8,192 nucleotides of DNA from Gp6-AA40 sp050742535 (GCA_050742535.1 JBOGIQ010000283.1:1-8192); one strand, 5' to 3'. Positions 1 to 5,799 are shown, counted from the first letter of the stretch. The notes: generated by a model not told the origin, from the letters alone. Numbers and translations are program-made.

Positions 1-713
1 GCGTACATCACCTCGACCGGTTCGCCAACGCTGAGCCCGCCGATCGCGTAGCCCTCGAAGCCGGTTTCGACCGTTCCCGCAGCGCTCTCGTCGCGCAGAT
101 CCTGAAACACGCCGCCCTGCACGATCCCGAACTGCGCTTGGCCAGGATTCGAGACCTGAACGTCGCGGTCACGCAACCCCGTGAATCGCTCGCGGCACCG
201 CCGCGCCCACCGGAGCGACAGCTGCATCGACCGGGAGGCATCGTCCCGCGATGCCGGATACGAGAGGCACTCGTCCAGCACCATCGCGATGTCCGAGCCG
301 AGCCGCGCCTGAATGTCGACCGCACGTTCAGGTGTCAGCACGTGGCGCGATCCGTCCAGGTGCGACTGGAATTCCGCCCCCTCTTCGCGGATCACGCGGC
401 GCGCCGCAAGGCTGAAGATCTGGTAGCCGCCGCTGTCGGTCAGGATCGGCCGGTTCCAGCCGATGAACGCGTGGAGCCCTCCGCGGCGCGCGATGAGCTC
501 GTCCCCGGGGCGGAGAAACAGATGATAGGTGTTGCCGAGAACGATCTCCGCCCCGGCGTCCCGAACGTCACGGTGAAGCGCGGCCTTGACCGTGCCCTGC
601 GTGCCGACAGGCATGAATGCCGGCGTCTGCACCACCCCATGTGGCGTCTGGAACTCTCCGCGGCGGGCCGCACCATCGGTGCTGTGCAGCGTGAACCGAA
701 ATGAGCTCGTCAT
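1..713 (-). CDS. tgt: queuine/preQ1 tRNA-guanine transglycosylase (tgt), 3' end outside window
   Basis: Bacterial Tgt swaps the wobble guanine of tRNAs with GUN anticodons for preQ1, a step of queuosine synthesis in the cytoplasm. About 237 residues are visible, starting MTSSFRFTLHSTDG at the ATG at 713-711. Family motifs seen: PAFMPVGTQGTVK near residue 31; LGNTYHLFLRPG; DSGGYQIFSL, whose Asp is residue 93 (the conserved catalytic-site Asp, D102 in Zymomonas numbering); MVLDECLSYP with Asp 147 (D156 equivalent); FGIVQGGVFQDLRDES; and GYAIGGLSVGEP near the window edge. The nucleophilic Asp and the zinc-binding cysteines of the family lie further downstream, outside the window. No Shine-Dalgarno is seen. 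The start codon directly abuts a short palindrome (714-731) and the gene is divergent from ddl. Identification is firm from the motifs. Confidence 0.95.
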   Translation of the reverse strand, partial: MTSSFRFTLHSTDGAARRGEFQTPHGVVQTPAFMPVGTQGTVKAALHRDVRDAGAEIVLGNTYHLFLRPGDELIARRGGLHAFIGWNRPILTDSGGYQIFSLAARRVIREEGAEFQSHLDGSRHVLTPERAVDIQARLGSDIAMVLDECLSYPASRDDASRSMQLSLRWARRCRERFTGLRDRDVQVSNPGQAQFGIVQGGVFQDLRDESAAGTVETGFEGYAIGGLSVGEPVEVMY

Positions 714-731
714 GTCCGCCTTTAGGCGGAC
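714..731. repeat. perfect short inverted repeat, 7-bp arms with TTTA loop
   Basis: Arms GTCCGCC (714-720) and GGCGGAC (725-731) flank the loop TTTA. The element fills about half of the 33-bp gap between the divergent tgt and ddl starts and touches the tgt start codon. A related element with paired base changes lies at 1848-1869, suggesting a dispersed family rather than a terminator; no T-tract follows on either strand. Confidence 0.75.
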
Positions 732-732
732 C

Positions 733-738
733 TATTAT
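733..738 (+). promoter_or_regulatory. probable -10 element of ddl (TATTAT), leaderless arrangement
   Basis: TATTAT ends 8 nt before the GTG start of ddl. Transcription starting about 7 nt downstream of a -10 would begin almost at the start codon, so a leaderless mRNA is inferred. No convincing -35 is seen upstream. The reverse complement of the same stretch (TAATAATA) could act as a -10 for tgt, making this a shared divergent promoter. Confidence 0.45.
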
Positions 739-746
739 TAGTACGC

Positions 747-1841
747 GTGAGCAAACTGCGAGTCGGCGTGATCTTCGGCGGTCGATCGGGCGAGCACGAG
801 GTGTCCATCGCATCGGCGGCCTCAATTTTCAAACATCTCGATCGCACGCTCTACGAGCCCGTGCCGATCCGTATCGAAAAGGATGGGCGCTGGGCGCTGA
901 CCTCGAAGGTGCCGACGGCGATTTCCGCGGCGGACGTCCTCAAAGAGTCGGCAACCGAAGCGCTGCAGGTCGTGGAACCCACGGCCGCCGTCAGCCGATC
1001 CGGGATCGACGTCGTGTTCCCGGTGCTGCACGGCACCTACGGCGAGGACGGTACGGTCCAGGGGTTGCTGGAGCTGGCGAACGTGCCGTATGTCGGGTGC
1101 GGCGTGCTGGCGTCCGCAGCCGGGATGGACAAAGCGGTGATGAAGAAGCTCTTCATTCACCACGGCCTGCCGGTCGGTCCGTTCATCGCCACTCTGCGTC
1201 ACGAGTGGGAGCGGGATGGGGCAGCCATCACCAGGCGCGTCCGCGAAGAGCTGACGTACCCGGTTTTCGTAAAACCCGCCAATCTCGGTTCGAGCGTCGG
1301 CATCTCCAAAGCGAAATCGGATCGCGACTTCGAGACAGCAATGACGATGGCGCTGCAGTTCGACCGCAAGGTGGTCATCGAGGCGGCGGTGCCAAACGCC
1401 AGGGAGCTCGAGTGTGCCGTGCTCGGAAACGACGACCCCGAGGCCTCGCTCCCGGGCGAGGTGATTCCCTCGCGCGAGTTCTACGACTACGAAGCGAAGT
1501 ACCTCGACGACAGCTCGCAGACGCTGATTCCGGCGCCGCTCGACGAGCGGCAGACCGCCGAAATCAGACGACTCTCCATCGAGGCCTTCAAGGCCGTCGA
1601 GTGCGCCGGCATGGCGCGGGTGGACTTTCTCCTGTCGCGCGATACCGGGCAGTTGTTCGTCAACGAGGTAAACACCATCCCCGGCTTCACGACCATCAGC
1701 ATGTATCCGAAGATGTGGGAAGCCACGGGGCTGCCGTATCCCAGGCTGCTCGAACGGCTCATTCAGCTCGCCATCGAGCGCCACGACGAGAAGCAGCGGC
1801 TTCGCACCAGCGTGACGGAAGACCACGTCGATGACCGATGA
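747..1841 (+). CDS. ddl: D-alanine--D-alanine ligase
   Basis: This ATP-grasp enzyme joins two D-Ala in the cytoplasm to give the dipeptide for UDP-MurNAc-pentapeptide synthesis. It is 364 residues, a normal length. The N-terminal domain starts MSKLRVGVIFGGRSGEHEVS, with the substrate-binding Glu at residue 16. The family's FPVLHGTYGEDGTVQGLLE and YVGCGVLAS motifs follow, then the ATP-grasp region with FVKPANLGSSVGISK. The omega-loop FYDYEAKY ends in Lys 251-Tyr 252; this Tyr is typical of D-Ala-D-Ala rather than D-Ala-D-Lac ligases. The metal-binding and C-terminal motifs MARVDFLL and FVNEVNTIPGFT are intact. GTG at 747 is chosen because it begins exactly at the conserved N-terminus and sits 8 nt after a -10-like TATTAT; no Shine-Dalgarno is present. 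The 3' end overlaps the next gene by 11 nt, suggesting cotranscription. Confidence 0.96.
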   Translation: MSKLRVGVIFGGRSGEHEVSIASAASIFKHLDRTLYEPVPIRIEKDGRWALTSKVPTAISAADVLKESATEALQVVEPTAAVSRSGIDVVFPVLHGTYGEDGTVQGLLELANVPYVGCGVLASAAGMDKAVMKKLFIHHGLPVGPFIATLRHEWERDGAAITRRVREELTYPVFVKPANLGSSVGISKAKSDRDFETAMTMALQFDRKVVIEAAVPNARELECAVLGNDDPEASLPGEVIPSREFYDYEAKYLDDSSQTLIPAPLDERQTAEIRRLSIEAFKAVECAGMARVDFLLSRDTGQLFVNEVNTIPGFTTISMYPKMWEATGLPYPRLLERLIQLAIERHDEKQRLRTSVTEDHVDDR

Positions 1842-3009
1842 TGGTAGAGGTCGACCTTCAGGTCGGCCTTTCATGGTGTTGGTCACGGCGGCGGCCGTCG
1901 CGATTGCCGCCAGCATCCCGCGCGTCACAGCACAATTCCCAGGCCTGACCGGCGGCGAGCAGGTCGCCCGCACCTACGACGCCATCCTGGATGCCCGGTT
2001 CGAAGAGGTGACGCCTCTTCTGACGAGCACATGCCCTCCAGCGCCCGCCGAAGTCTGTCAGCTTCTGGCGGTGGTCTCGATGTGGTGGCAGATTCAGCAG
2101 GATCCGCTGCAGCGTGGTCTCGATCCAACATTCCAGAAGCAGTCGGACGCGGCCGTCGACCAGATGGAGCGATGGACCATGCGGGAACCCGTGCGTGCCG
2201 AAGCGTGGTTCTACCTGGGAGGCGCTGTCGGCGCGCGCGCGCAGTGGCGCGTACTGCGCGGCCAGACCGTCGCCGCGGCCCGCGACGGCAAGCGCATCAA
2301 GAGCTCCCTCGAGCGCGCGCTCATGCTCGACCCTGGCCTCCTGGATGCCTACTTCGGCATCGGCCTCTACCACTATTACGCCGCGGTGGCGCCGGCCTTC
2401 GCGAAGATGCTCCGGTGGCTCCTGCTGCTGCCGGGCGGGGATCGCGAGCGCGGGCTCGAGGAGATGCAGCGCGCCAGGAACGCCGGTCAACTACTCCGCA
2501 GCGAGGCCGATTACCAGCTCTATCAGATCTACCGCTGGTACGAAAAGCAGCCGTCGAGGGCGATCGAGCTGCTCACCGCTCTGGCCGCGCGCTACCCGCA
2601 TAACCCGCATTTTTCTCAGCAAATCGCGGAAATCGAGGACCACACCGAGAATCACGCCGGCAGCCTCCGCGTGTGGGAAGCGCTCCGCGAGCGCGCGCGG
2701 TCCGGGCGCGTGGCGAATGCCGCAGCAGTCCTCGCGCGGGCCGAACTGGGAACGGCGCTCGAGCTCGATCACCTTGGCCGGCCCGAAGCCGCGCTCCCGC
2801 ATCTGCGCGCGGTCATCGACGCGAAGCCGCGCTCACCCGTCGGCGCCGAGGCGCTCGCGCAACTGCAACTGGGCATCGCCTACGACCGGCTCGCGCGCCG
2901 CGAGCAGGCGATCGCCGCCTACCGCGCCGCGCTGATTGTCAACCCCGAAGGCGATCCGCTGACGATCGAATCACGCGCGCGCGCCGGACTCCGCACACCA
3001 GCGCGATGA
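1831..3009 (+). CDS. exported TPR-like repeat protein of unknown function
   Basis: The product is 392 residues and has no recognisable enzyme motif. A signal peptide is likely: a hydrophobic stretch at residues 14-29 (FMVLVTAAAVAIAASI) and a possible cleavage site after VTA at residue 34. Helical repeats resembling tetratricopeptide repeats follow, at about 122-168 (ending ALMLDPG), 172-190, 226-260, 304-333 and 345-373 (LGIAYDRLARREQAIAAYRA). Two cysteines, 68 and 76, could form a disulfide. TPR scaffolds bind other proteins; the partner is unknown. The start is uncertain: ATG 1831 overlaps ddl and has a weak GGAAG upstream (1817-1821), while in-frame ATG 1873 would remove a palindromic repeat. 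I prefer 1831 because only it gives the signal peptide a positively charged n-region. Overlap with ddl suggests one transcript, but a functional link to cell-wall synthesis is only a guess. Confidence 0.85.
   Translation: MTDDGRGRPSGRPFMVLVTAAAVAIAASIPRVTAQFPGLTGGEQVARTYDAILDARFEEVTPLLTSTCPPAPAEVCQLLAVVSMWWQIQQDPLQRGLDPTFQKQSDAAVDQMERWTMREPVRAEAWFYLGGAVGARAQWRVLRGQTVAAARDGKRIKSSLERALMLDPGLLDAYFGIGLYHYYAAVAPAFAKMLRWLLLLPGGDRERGLEEMQRARNAGQLLRSEADYQLYQIYRWYEKQPSRAIELLTALAARYPHNPHFSQQIAEIEDHTENHAGSLRVWEALRERARSGRVANAAAVLARAELGTALELDHLGRPEAALPHLRAVIDAKPRSPVGAEALAQLQLGIAYDRLARREQAIAAYRAALIVNPEGDPLTIESRARAGLRTPAR
1848..1869. repeat. short inverted repeat, 9-bp arms with TTCA loop, inside the 5' end of a CDS
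   Basis: Arms AGGTCGACC (1848-1856) and GGTCGGCCT (1861-1869) flank TTCA. They pair over 9 bp as RNA with one G-U. It aligns with the element at 714-731 at 13 of 19 positions, and two of its pairs differ by compensatory changes. It lies just after the ddl stop codon and is read through as GRGRPSGRP in the TPR-like protein. Confidence 0.7.
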
Positions 3010-3131
3010 TCGATCCCATCGTGCTAATGGAGTTGATCACTCGCGCCGAGACTTGACAGAGTGGGTGCGATTGGACGTGGCTTTCGCACGATGAAGACCG
3101 CGATCTTTTGACAAGCCGATCGATTTTGTGC

Positions 3132-3159
3132 TTGACAGTAAGAAAATCTCACCCATAAT
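3132..3159 (+). promoter_or_regulatory. strong sigma70-type promoter for the first micro-gene
   Basis: A perfect -35 TTGACA (3132-3137) is followed by a 16-nt spacer and a 5-of-6 match -10, CATAAT (3154-3159). The region is unusually AT-rich for this window. The predicted start near 3166 gives a leader of about 88 nt before the micro-ORF at 3254. Two further TTGACA hexamers (3053-3058 and 3108-3113) lie upstream without good -10 partners. Confidence 0.75.
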
Positions 3160-3174
3160 CTACATCTGGTATGA

Positions 3175-3232
3175 GGGTGGATGGCTCAGCCCACCCGTTG
3201 TGACGGCCAAGCGGTTCGTCGGAGGCTGAGTC
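3175..3232 (+). promoter_or_regulatory. foldable 5' leader of the first micro-gene, with competing hairpins
   Basis: Hairpin A pairs GGGTGG (3175-3180) with CCACCC (3191-3196). Hairpin B pairs GGCTCAGCC (3183-3191) with GGCTGAGTC (3224-3232), 9 bp including one G-U. The 3' arm of A lies in the loop of B and they share base 3191, so they are mutually exclusive or form a pseudoknot. A 10-codon ORF (ATG 3171, stop TGA 3201-3203; peptide MRVDGSAHPL) runs through the 5' arms. I do not recognise a known riboswitch class. A regulatory function is inferred from the pairing alone. Confidence 0.4.
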
Positions 3233-3253
3233 GCTAACTCTAAGGAGAGCACA

Positions 3254-3304
3254 ATGGCGAAGAAGGCCAAGGGCGCGAAGAAGAAGGCCGCGAAGAAGCG
3301 GTAG
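3254..3304 (+). CDS. 16-residue Lys/Ala-rich basic micro-protein, copy 1
   Basis: The encoded peptide is MAKKAKGAKKKAAKKR: 8 Lys, 1 Arg, 5 Ala and 1 Gly after Met, with no acidic residue. The composition resembles the Lys/Ala tails of histone H1-like bacterial proteins, so binding to DNA, RNA or ribosomes is possible but not shown. Evidence that it is a gene: a perfect AAGGAG (3242-3247) with 6-nt spacing, a strong promoter upstream, an intrinsic terminator 19 nt after the stop, and a second copy at 3545 encoding the same peptide with only synonymous differences. All lysines use AAG. It forms a monocistronic unit of roughly 190 nt. At 51 nt it is below the usual length cut-off of gene finders. 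Function unknown. Confidence 0.7.
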   Translation: MAKKAKGAKKKAAKKR

Positions 3305-3323
3305 TTCTTCGACAAGGCTTCAA

Positions 3324-3355
3324 GGGGTGCTCGCCAAGGGCACCCCATTTTTTTT
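3324..3355 (+). terminator. rho-independent terminator after micro-gene 1
   Basis: The stem GGGGTGCTC (3324-3332) pairs with GGGCACCCC (3338-3346), 9 bp with one G-U and a 5-nt loop, followed by A and eight T (3348-3355). This is a textbook intrinsic terminator on the plus strand and ends the first micro-gene unit. Confidence 0.9.
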
Positions 3356-3386
3356 ATCTCTCGATTCACAGCACCTAGTTGACGCG

Positions 3387-3508
3387 CTCCCGATGACACG
3401 CACGCCACACCGCGTGTCGAAGTTCTGCGGGAGTGTCCCACGAAGCGAGAACGCCGGTATCCGGCCCGACGTGCCAGGCGGCAGGGTGCGCCGGGTACCG
3501 TGGCGCAC
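3387..3508. other. hairpin-rich spacer before micro-gene 2
   Basis: Three inverted repeats lie in a row. First, a two-tier stem: CTCCCG (3387-3392) with CGGGAG (3428-3433), enclosing GACACGC (3395-3401) with GCGTGTC (3412-3418). Second, GCCGG (3453-3457) with CCGGC (3461-3465). Third, GTGCGCC (3486-3492) with GGCGCAC (3502-3508). There is no clear promoter for micro-gene 2: the TTGACG at 3379-3384 lacks a -10 partner. The stretch could be a structured leader or a small RNA; GC-rich DNA also makes chance stems common. Confidence 0.35.
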
Positions 3509-3544
3509 ATCTCGCGAACAGTTCACGTGAAGGGGGGGATTCAG

Positions 3545-3595
3545 ATGGCGAAGAAGGCAAAGGGCGCGAAGAAGAAGGCCGCGAAGAAGCGCTAA
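3545..3595 (+). CDS. 16-residue Lys/Ala-rich basic micro-protein, copy 2
   Basis: It encodes the same MAKKAKGAKKKAAKKR as copy 1, 240 bp downstream of it. The coding DNA differs only at third positions (codon 5 GCA for GCC, codon 16 CGC for CGG), and the stop is TAA instead of TAG. Flanking DNA is largely unrelated, which points to retention of the protein sequence. A purine-rich ribosome site with seven G (3532-3538) lies 6 nt before the ATG. A long hairpin (3610-3642) follows the stop. No good promoter is visible between the copies, so it may depend on read-through past the terminator or on an unrecognised promoter. It is convergent with the HEAT/cyclophilin gene, whose stop codon is 22 nt away. 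Function unknown. Confidence 0.65.
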   Translation: MAKKAKGAKKKAAKKR

Positions 3596-3609
3596 CTTCG
3601 AAAGCCAGA

Positions 3610-3642
3610 GGGCGGGGTTACTGCGATGCGGTGACCCCGTCC
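3610..3642. terminator. 12-bp hairpin at the convergent junction, possible terminator without T-tract
   Basis: GGGCGGGGTTAC (3610-3621) pairs with GTGACCCCGTCC (3631-3642) over 12 bp, with two G-U pairs in the plus-strand RNA and a 9-nt loop. It follows micro-gene 2 by 14 nt and contains the stop codon of the minus-strand cyclophilin gene. Neither side has a T-tract, so it may be a 3'-end stabiliser or an inefficient terminator instead. Confidence 0.45.
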
Positions 3643-5765
3643 CAAATCCGCACGCTGCGCACGATATCCCCCTGCGCGATCCGATCGACAACCTCCATCC
3701 CGCTGACAACGTGCCCGAACACCGTGTACCGCGCATCCAGGTGCGGCTGCGGTGAGTGCGTGATGAAGAACTGGCTCCCGCCCGTGTCCTTCCCCGCGAG
3801 CGCCATTCCCACCGTCCCGCGCAGATACGGACGCTGGTTGATTTCATCGCGGATGGTGTAGCCGGGACCGCCCTCCCCGTCGCCGCGCGGGTCGCCGTCC
3901 TGGACCACGAAGTCCGGCACGACGCGATGAATGGCAAGGCCGTTGAAATATCCCTTGCGGGCGAGCGTCACGAAGTTGTCCACCGTCACCGGCGCATCCA
4001 GTACTGCCAGCTCGATCTCAATCGTGCCCTTGTCGGTTTCGATGAACGCGTGCGGGGAATACTTCGGATTCACCAACGTGAGGATCCGCTGCTCGTCGGC
4101 GGCGACGTCCGACGGCGCGGGGCGCATCGCCGCGTCCACGTCGGCGGCGCCGCCCTGTCGCAGGAGCGCCGCTGCCCGCAAGCGCAGCGCCCAGTCCTTG
4201 TCCGTCAGCGCCTGTTGGAGCATCTGCCGTCCGGTTGCCGGTTCGATGGCAGTAATCGCGGTGAGTATCGCGTCCCTGGCGCCATAGGTGAGGTCGCCGA
4301 GCGCGATCTTGTACGCCTCGAGGAGCGCCGGAATCGCCGCCACGGACTTGAGCTCGCCGAGCGCCGTGGCCGCGGCCGCGCGGACGGCAAAATCGTCGGC
4401 CTGCAGCTTCTCGAGCAGGATCTTCTCGAAACCCTGGGGCTTGCTCGCCGCCAGCGCCTCGAGCGCTGGGGGGACCACGCGCTGATCGCGGTCGTCGAGC
4501 AGCGTCCGGAGCCGTGGGAGACTGCGCTCGCCTGGAAGCGTTCCGAGCGCCGCCGCTTCAGCCACGCGCACGCTCCAGTCCTGATCCGGTTCCAGACCCG
4601 CAAGCGTGGCAATGAAGACGTCGGGATCCACTCGCGCCAGCGCCCGGAGCGCTGTGCCACGGATTCCGGGCAGCGGATCCATCATCAGGTCGATGAGCAG
4701 ATCGGCGTGTTCAGCGGCCGCGAGCGAACCGATGCTGGTCGCCGCCTCCAGCCGTAACCCGGGATCGGCGGATCGATCCGCCACGATCTTGACCAGCAGT
4801 GCGATCGCGGCTGGTTCCGCGAGCGCTCCCAGACCGCGCACCGCCTGAATCACCACCGCCGGATGCGCTTTCCGCGCCTCGACGATCTGCCGCAAAGCGG
4901 CCGCCGCCTGCGGCGCCTTGAGGCCGGCCAGACCGCGGGCGGAAAACGCCGCCGTGTAACGCCCCGGCGTAGCGAGCAGCGCGAGGAGGGCGGGGGCGGC
5001 GCGTTGGTCGTTGATGCGCCCGAGCGCGTACGCCACCGGCCACCAGCGCGAGACAGGCTGGCCGGACGCGTCGAGCACCGCGGCCGCAAGCGCGTCGTAT
5101 GACCCGAGCCGCACGAGGGCGTAGATCGCCAGTCTCGCCGCCTCCGCCGCGGGCGCCAGCGGATACGTCAGATCGTCGGGCTCGATGCCGTTGAGCGCCC
5201 CGGCCGCAATCTGCCGGCGAACGATGCCGCTGACCGCGTCCGCATCGGCGCGATTGCCGATCGAGCCGAGGGCTTCAGCCGCCCGGCCCTGGACGATCGG
5301 CTCGGGATCATCGAGCGACTTGAGCAGCGCCGCACGCGCCGACTGGTGCCCAATCAGGCCGAGCGCAAAGGCCGCCATCCGCCGCACCTCGACGTCTGCG
5401 TCCGCCAGCAGCGGCAGCAGCGGTTCGACGCCTTCGACCAGGCCGACGCGCCCCACGGCAAGAGCGGCCCGCCGTCTGATGCGTCCTTCCGCGTCGCCGA
5501 GCATCGGAATCAGATCCGACGGTGCGGGAAGCGCGTAGACCGCCGGCGTCTTCAGCGTCGCGGGCTGCAGGATTGCCGGCGGCGGCGGAGAGGGGTCCTT
5601 GAGGATCCGCTGGTCCTCGAGCCTGATCACCCACGCGAGCTTCTCTTCCGGCGTGATGTCGGGCGGCGGCGCTGGGGCGGAGGGAACGACCGTGGCAACC
5701 GGGACGGAGGCACACGACGCGGCCGCAAGCGCAAGGCAGAATGAAAGGAGCCGCCATGCGTGCAT
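3618..5765 (-). CDS. exported HEAT-repeat protein with C-terminal cyclophilin-type peptidyl-prolyl isomerase
   Basis: The predicted product is 715 residues. N-terminus: MHAWRLLSFCLALAAASC, a signal peptide with a near-lipobox AASC (Cys 18), so it is probably exported and possibly lipid-anchored; a Pro/Ala-rich linker follows. Residues about 82-540 are a run of HEAT-like repeats (RRRAALAVGRVG, VRRMAAFALGLIG, VQGRAAEALGSIG and so on), a protein-binding solenoid. Residues about 572-712 are a cyclophilin domain that isomerises Xaa-Pro bonds. Its catalytic residues are intact: Arg 614 and Phe 619 in IHRVVPDFVVQ, Gln 622, and Gln 665 and Phe 667 in GSQFFITH. His 675 replaces the Trp that binds cyclosporin in human CypA, as in many bacterial forms. 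A likely job is periplasmic folding of clients held by the solenoid (inference). The start at 5765 fits the signal peptide and lies 8 nt after a -10-like TATTAT; an upstream in-frame extension to 5858 overlaps the kinase gene and is rejected. Confidence 0.9.
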   Translation of the reverse strand: MHAWRLLSFCLALAAASCASVPVATVVPSAPAPPPDITPEEKLAWVIRLEDQRILKDPSPPPPAILQPATLKTPAVYALPAPSDLIPMLGDAEGRIRRRAALAVGRVGLVEGVEPLLPLLADADVEVRRMAAFALGLIGHQSARAALLKSLDDPEPIVQGRAAEALGSIGNRADADAVSGIVRRQIAAGALNGIEPDDLTYPLAPAAEAARLAIYALVRLGSYDALAAAVLDASGQPVSRWWPVAYALGRINDQRAAPALLALLATPGRYTAAFSARGLAGLKAPQAAAALRQIVEARKAHPAVVIQAVRGLGALAEPAAIALLVKIVADRSADPGLRLEAATSIGSLAAAEHADLLIDLMMDPLPGIRGTALRALARVDPDVFIATLAGLEPDQDWSVRVAEAAALGTLPGERSLPRLRTLLDDRDQRVVPPALEALAASKPQGFEKILLEKLQADDFAVRAAAATALGELKSVAAIPALLEAYKIALGDLTYGARDAILTAITAIEPATGRQMLQQALTDKDWALRLRAAALLRQGGAADVDAAMRPAPSDVAADEQRILTLVNPKYSPHAFIETDKGTIEIELAVLDAPVTVDNFVTLARKGYFNGLAIHRVVPDFVVQDGDPRGDGEGGPGYTIRDEINQRPYLRGTVGMALAGKDTGGSQFFITHSPQPHLDARYTVFGHVVSGMEVVDRIAQGDIVRSVRIWDGVTASQ

Positions 5766-5773
5766 TCGCGGCG

Positions 5774-5779
5774 ATAATA
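5774..5779 (-). promoter_or_regulatory. probable -10 element of the HEAT/cyclophilin gene (TATTAT)
   Basis: On the minus strand TATTAT is followed by exactly 8 nt and then the ATG at 5765, the same geometry as at ddl. A weak -35, ATGACT (4 of 6), lies 16 nt upstream. No Shine-Dalgarno fits in the gap, so a leaderless transcript is inferred. On the plus strand GATAAT (5773-5778) could serve as a -10 for the kinase gene, with a 21-nt gap to its ATG. Confidence 0.45.
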
Positions 5780-5799
5780 GCATCCTCATCTCACCAGTC

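Noticed and set aside
701..1834. Long plus-strand ORF overlapping ddl in another frame, and the opposite-strand ORF 822-1973
   Set aside because: Both are Arg-rich or His-rich shadows of ddl with no family motifs; ddl itself is complete and unambiguous.
3160..3510. Minus-strand 116-codon ORF covering micro-gene 1
   Set aside because: It reads the reverse complement of the micro-gene, terminator and leader; its Phe/Ala run is the antisense of the AAG-rich codons and poly-T tract.
3375..3560. Minus-strand 61-codon ORF in the micro-gene spacer, with a rather protein-like tail (WHVGPDTGVLASWDT)
   Set aside because: It starts at a TTG inside micro-gene 2 and has no ribosome site or promoter, and its sequence is largely dictated by the inverted repeats. 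I recognise no family. It remains a weak alternative explanation for the spacer.
3254..3595. CRISPR-like direct repeat or attachment-site pair
   Set aside because: There are only two copies, 240 bp apart, and their differences fall at codon third positions and the stop, which fits coding sequence better. No integrase or cas gene is present.
3756..4757. Plus-strand 333-codon ORF antisense to the HEAT/cyclophilin gene
   Set aside because: Long antisense ORFs are common opposite GC-rich HEAT repeats; the translation is Arg/His-rich with no motifs.
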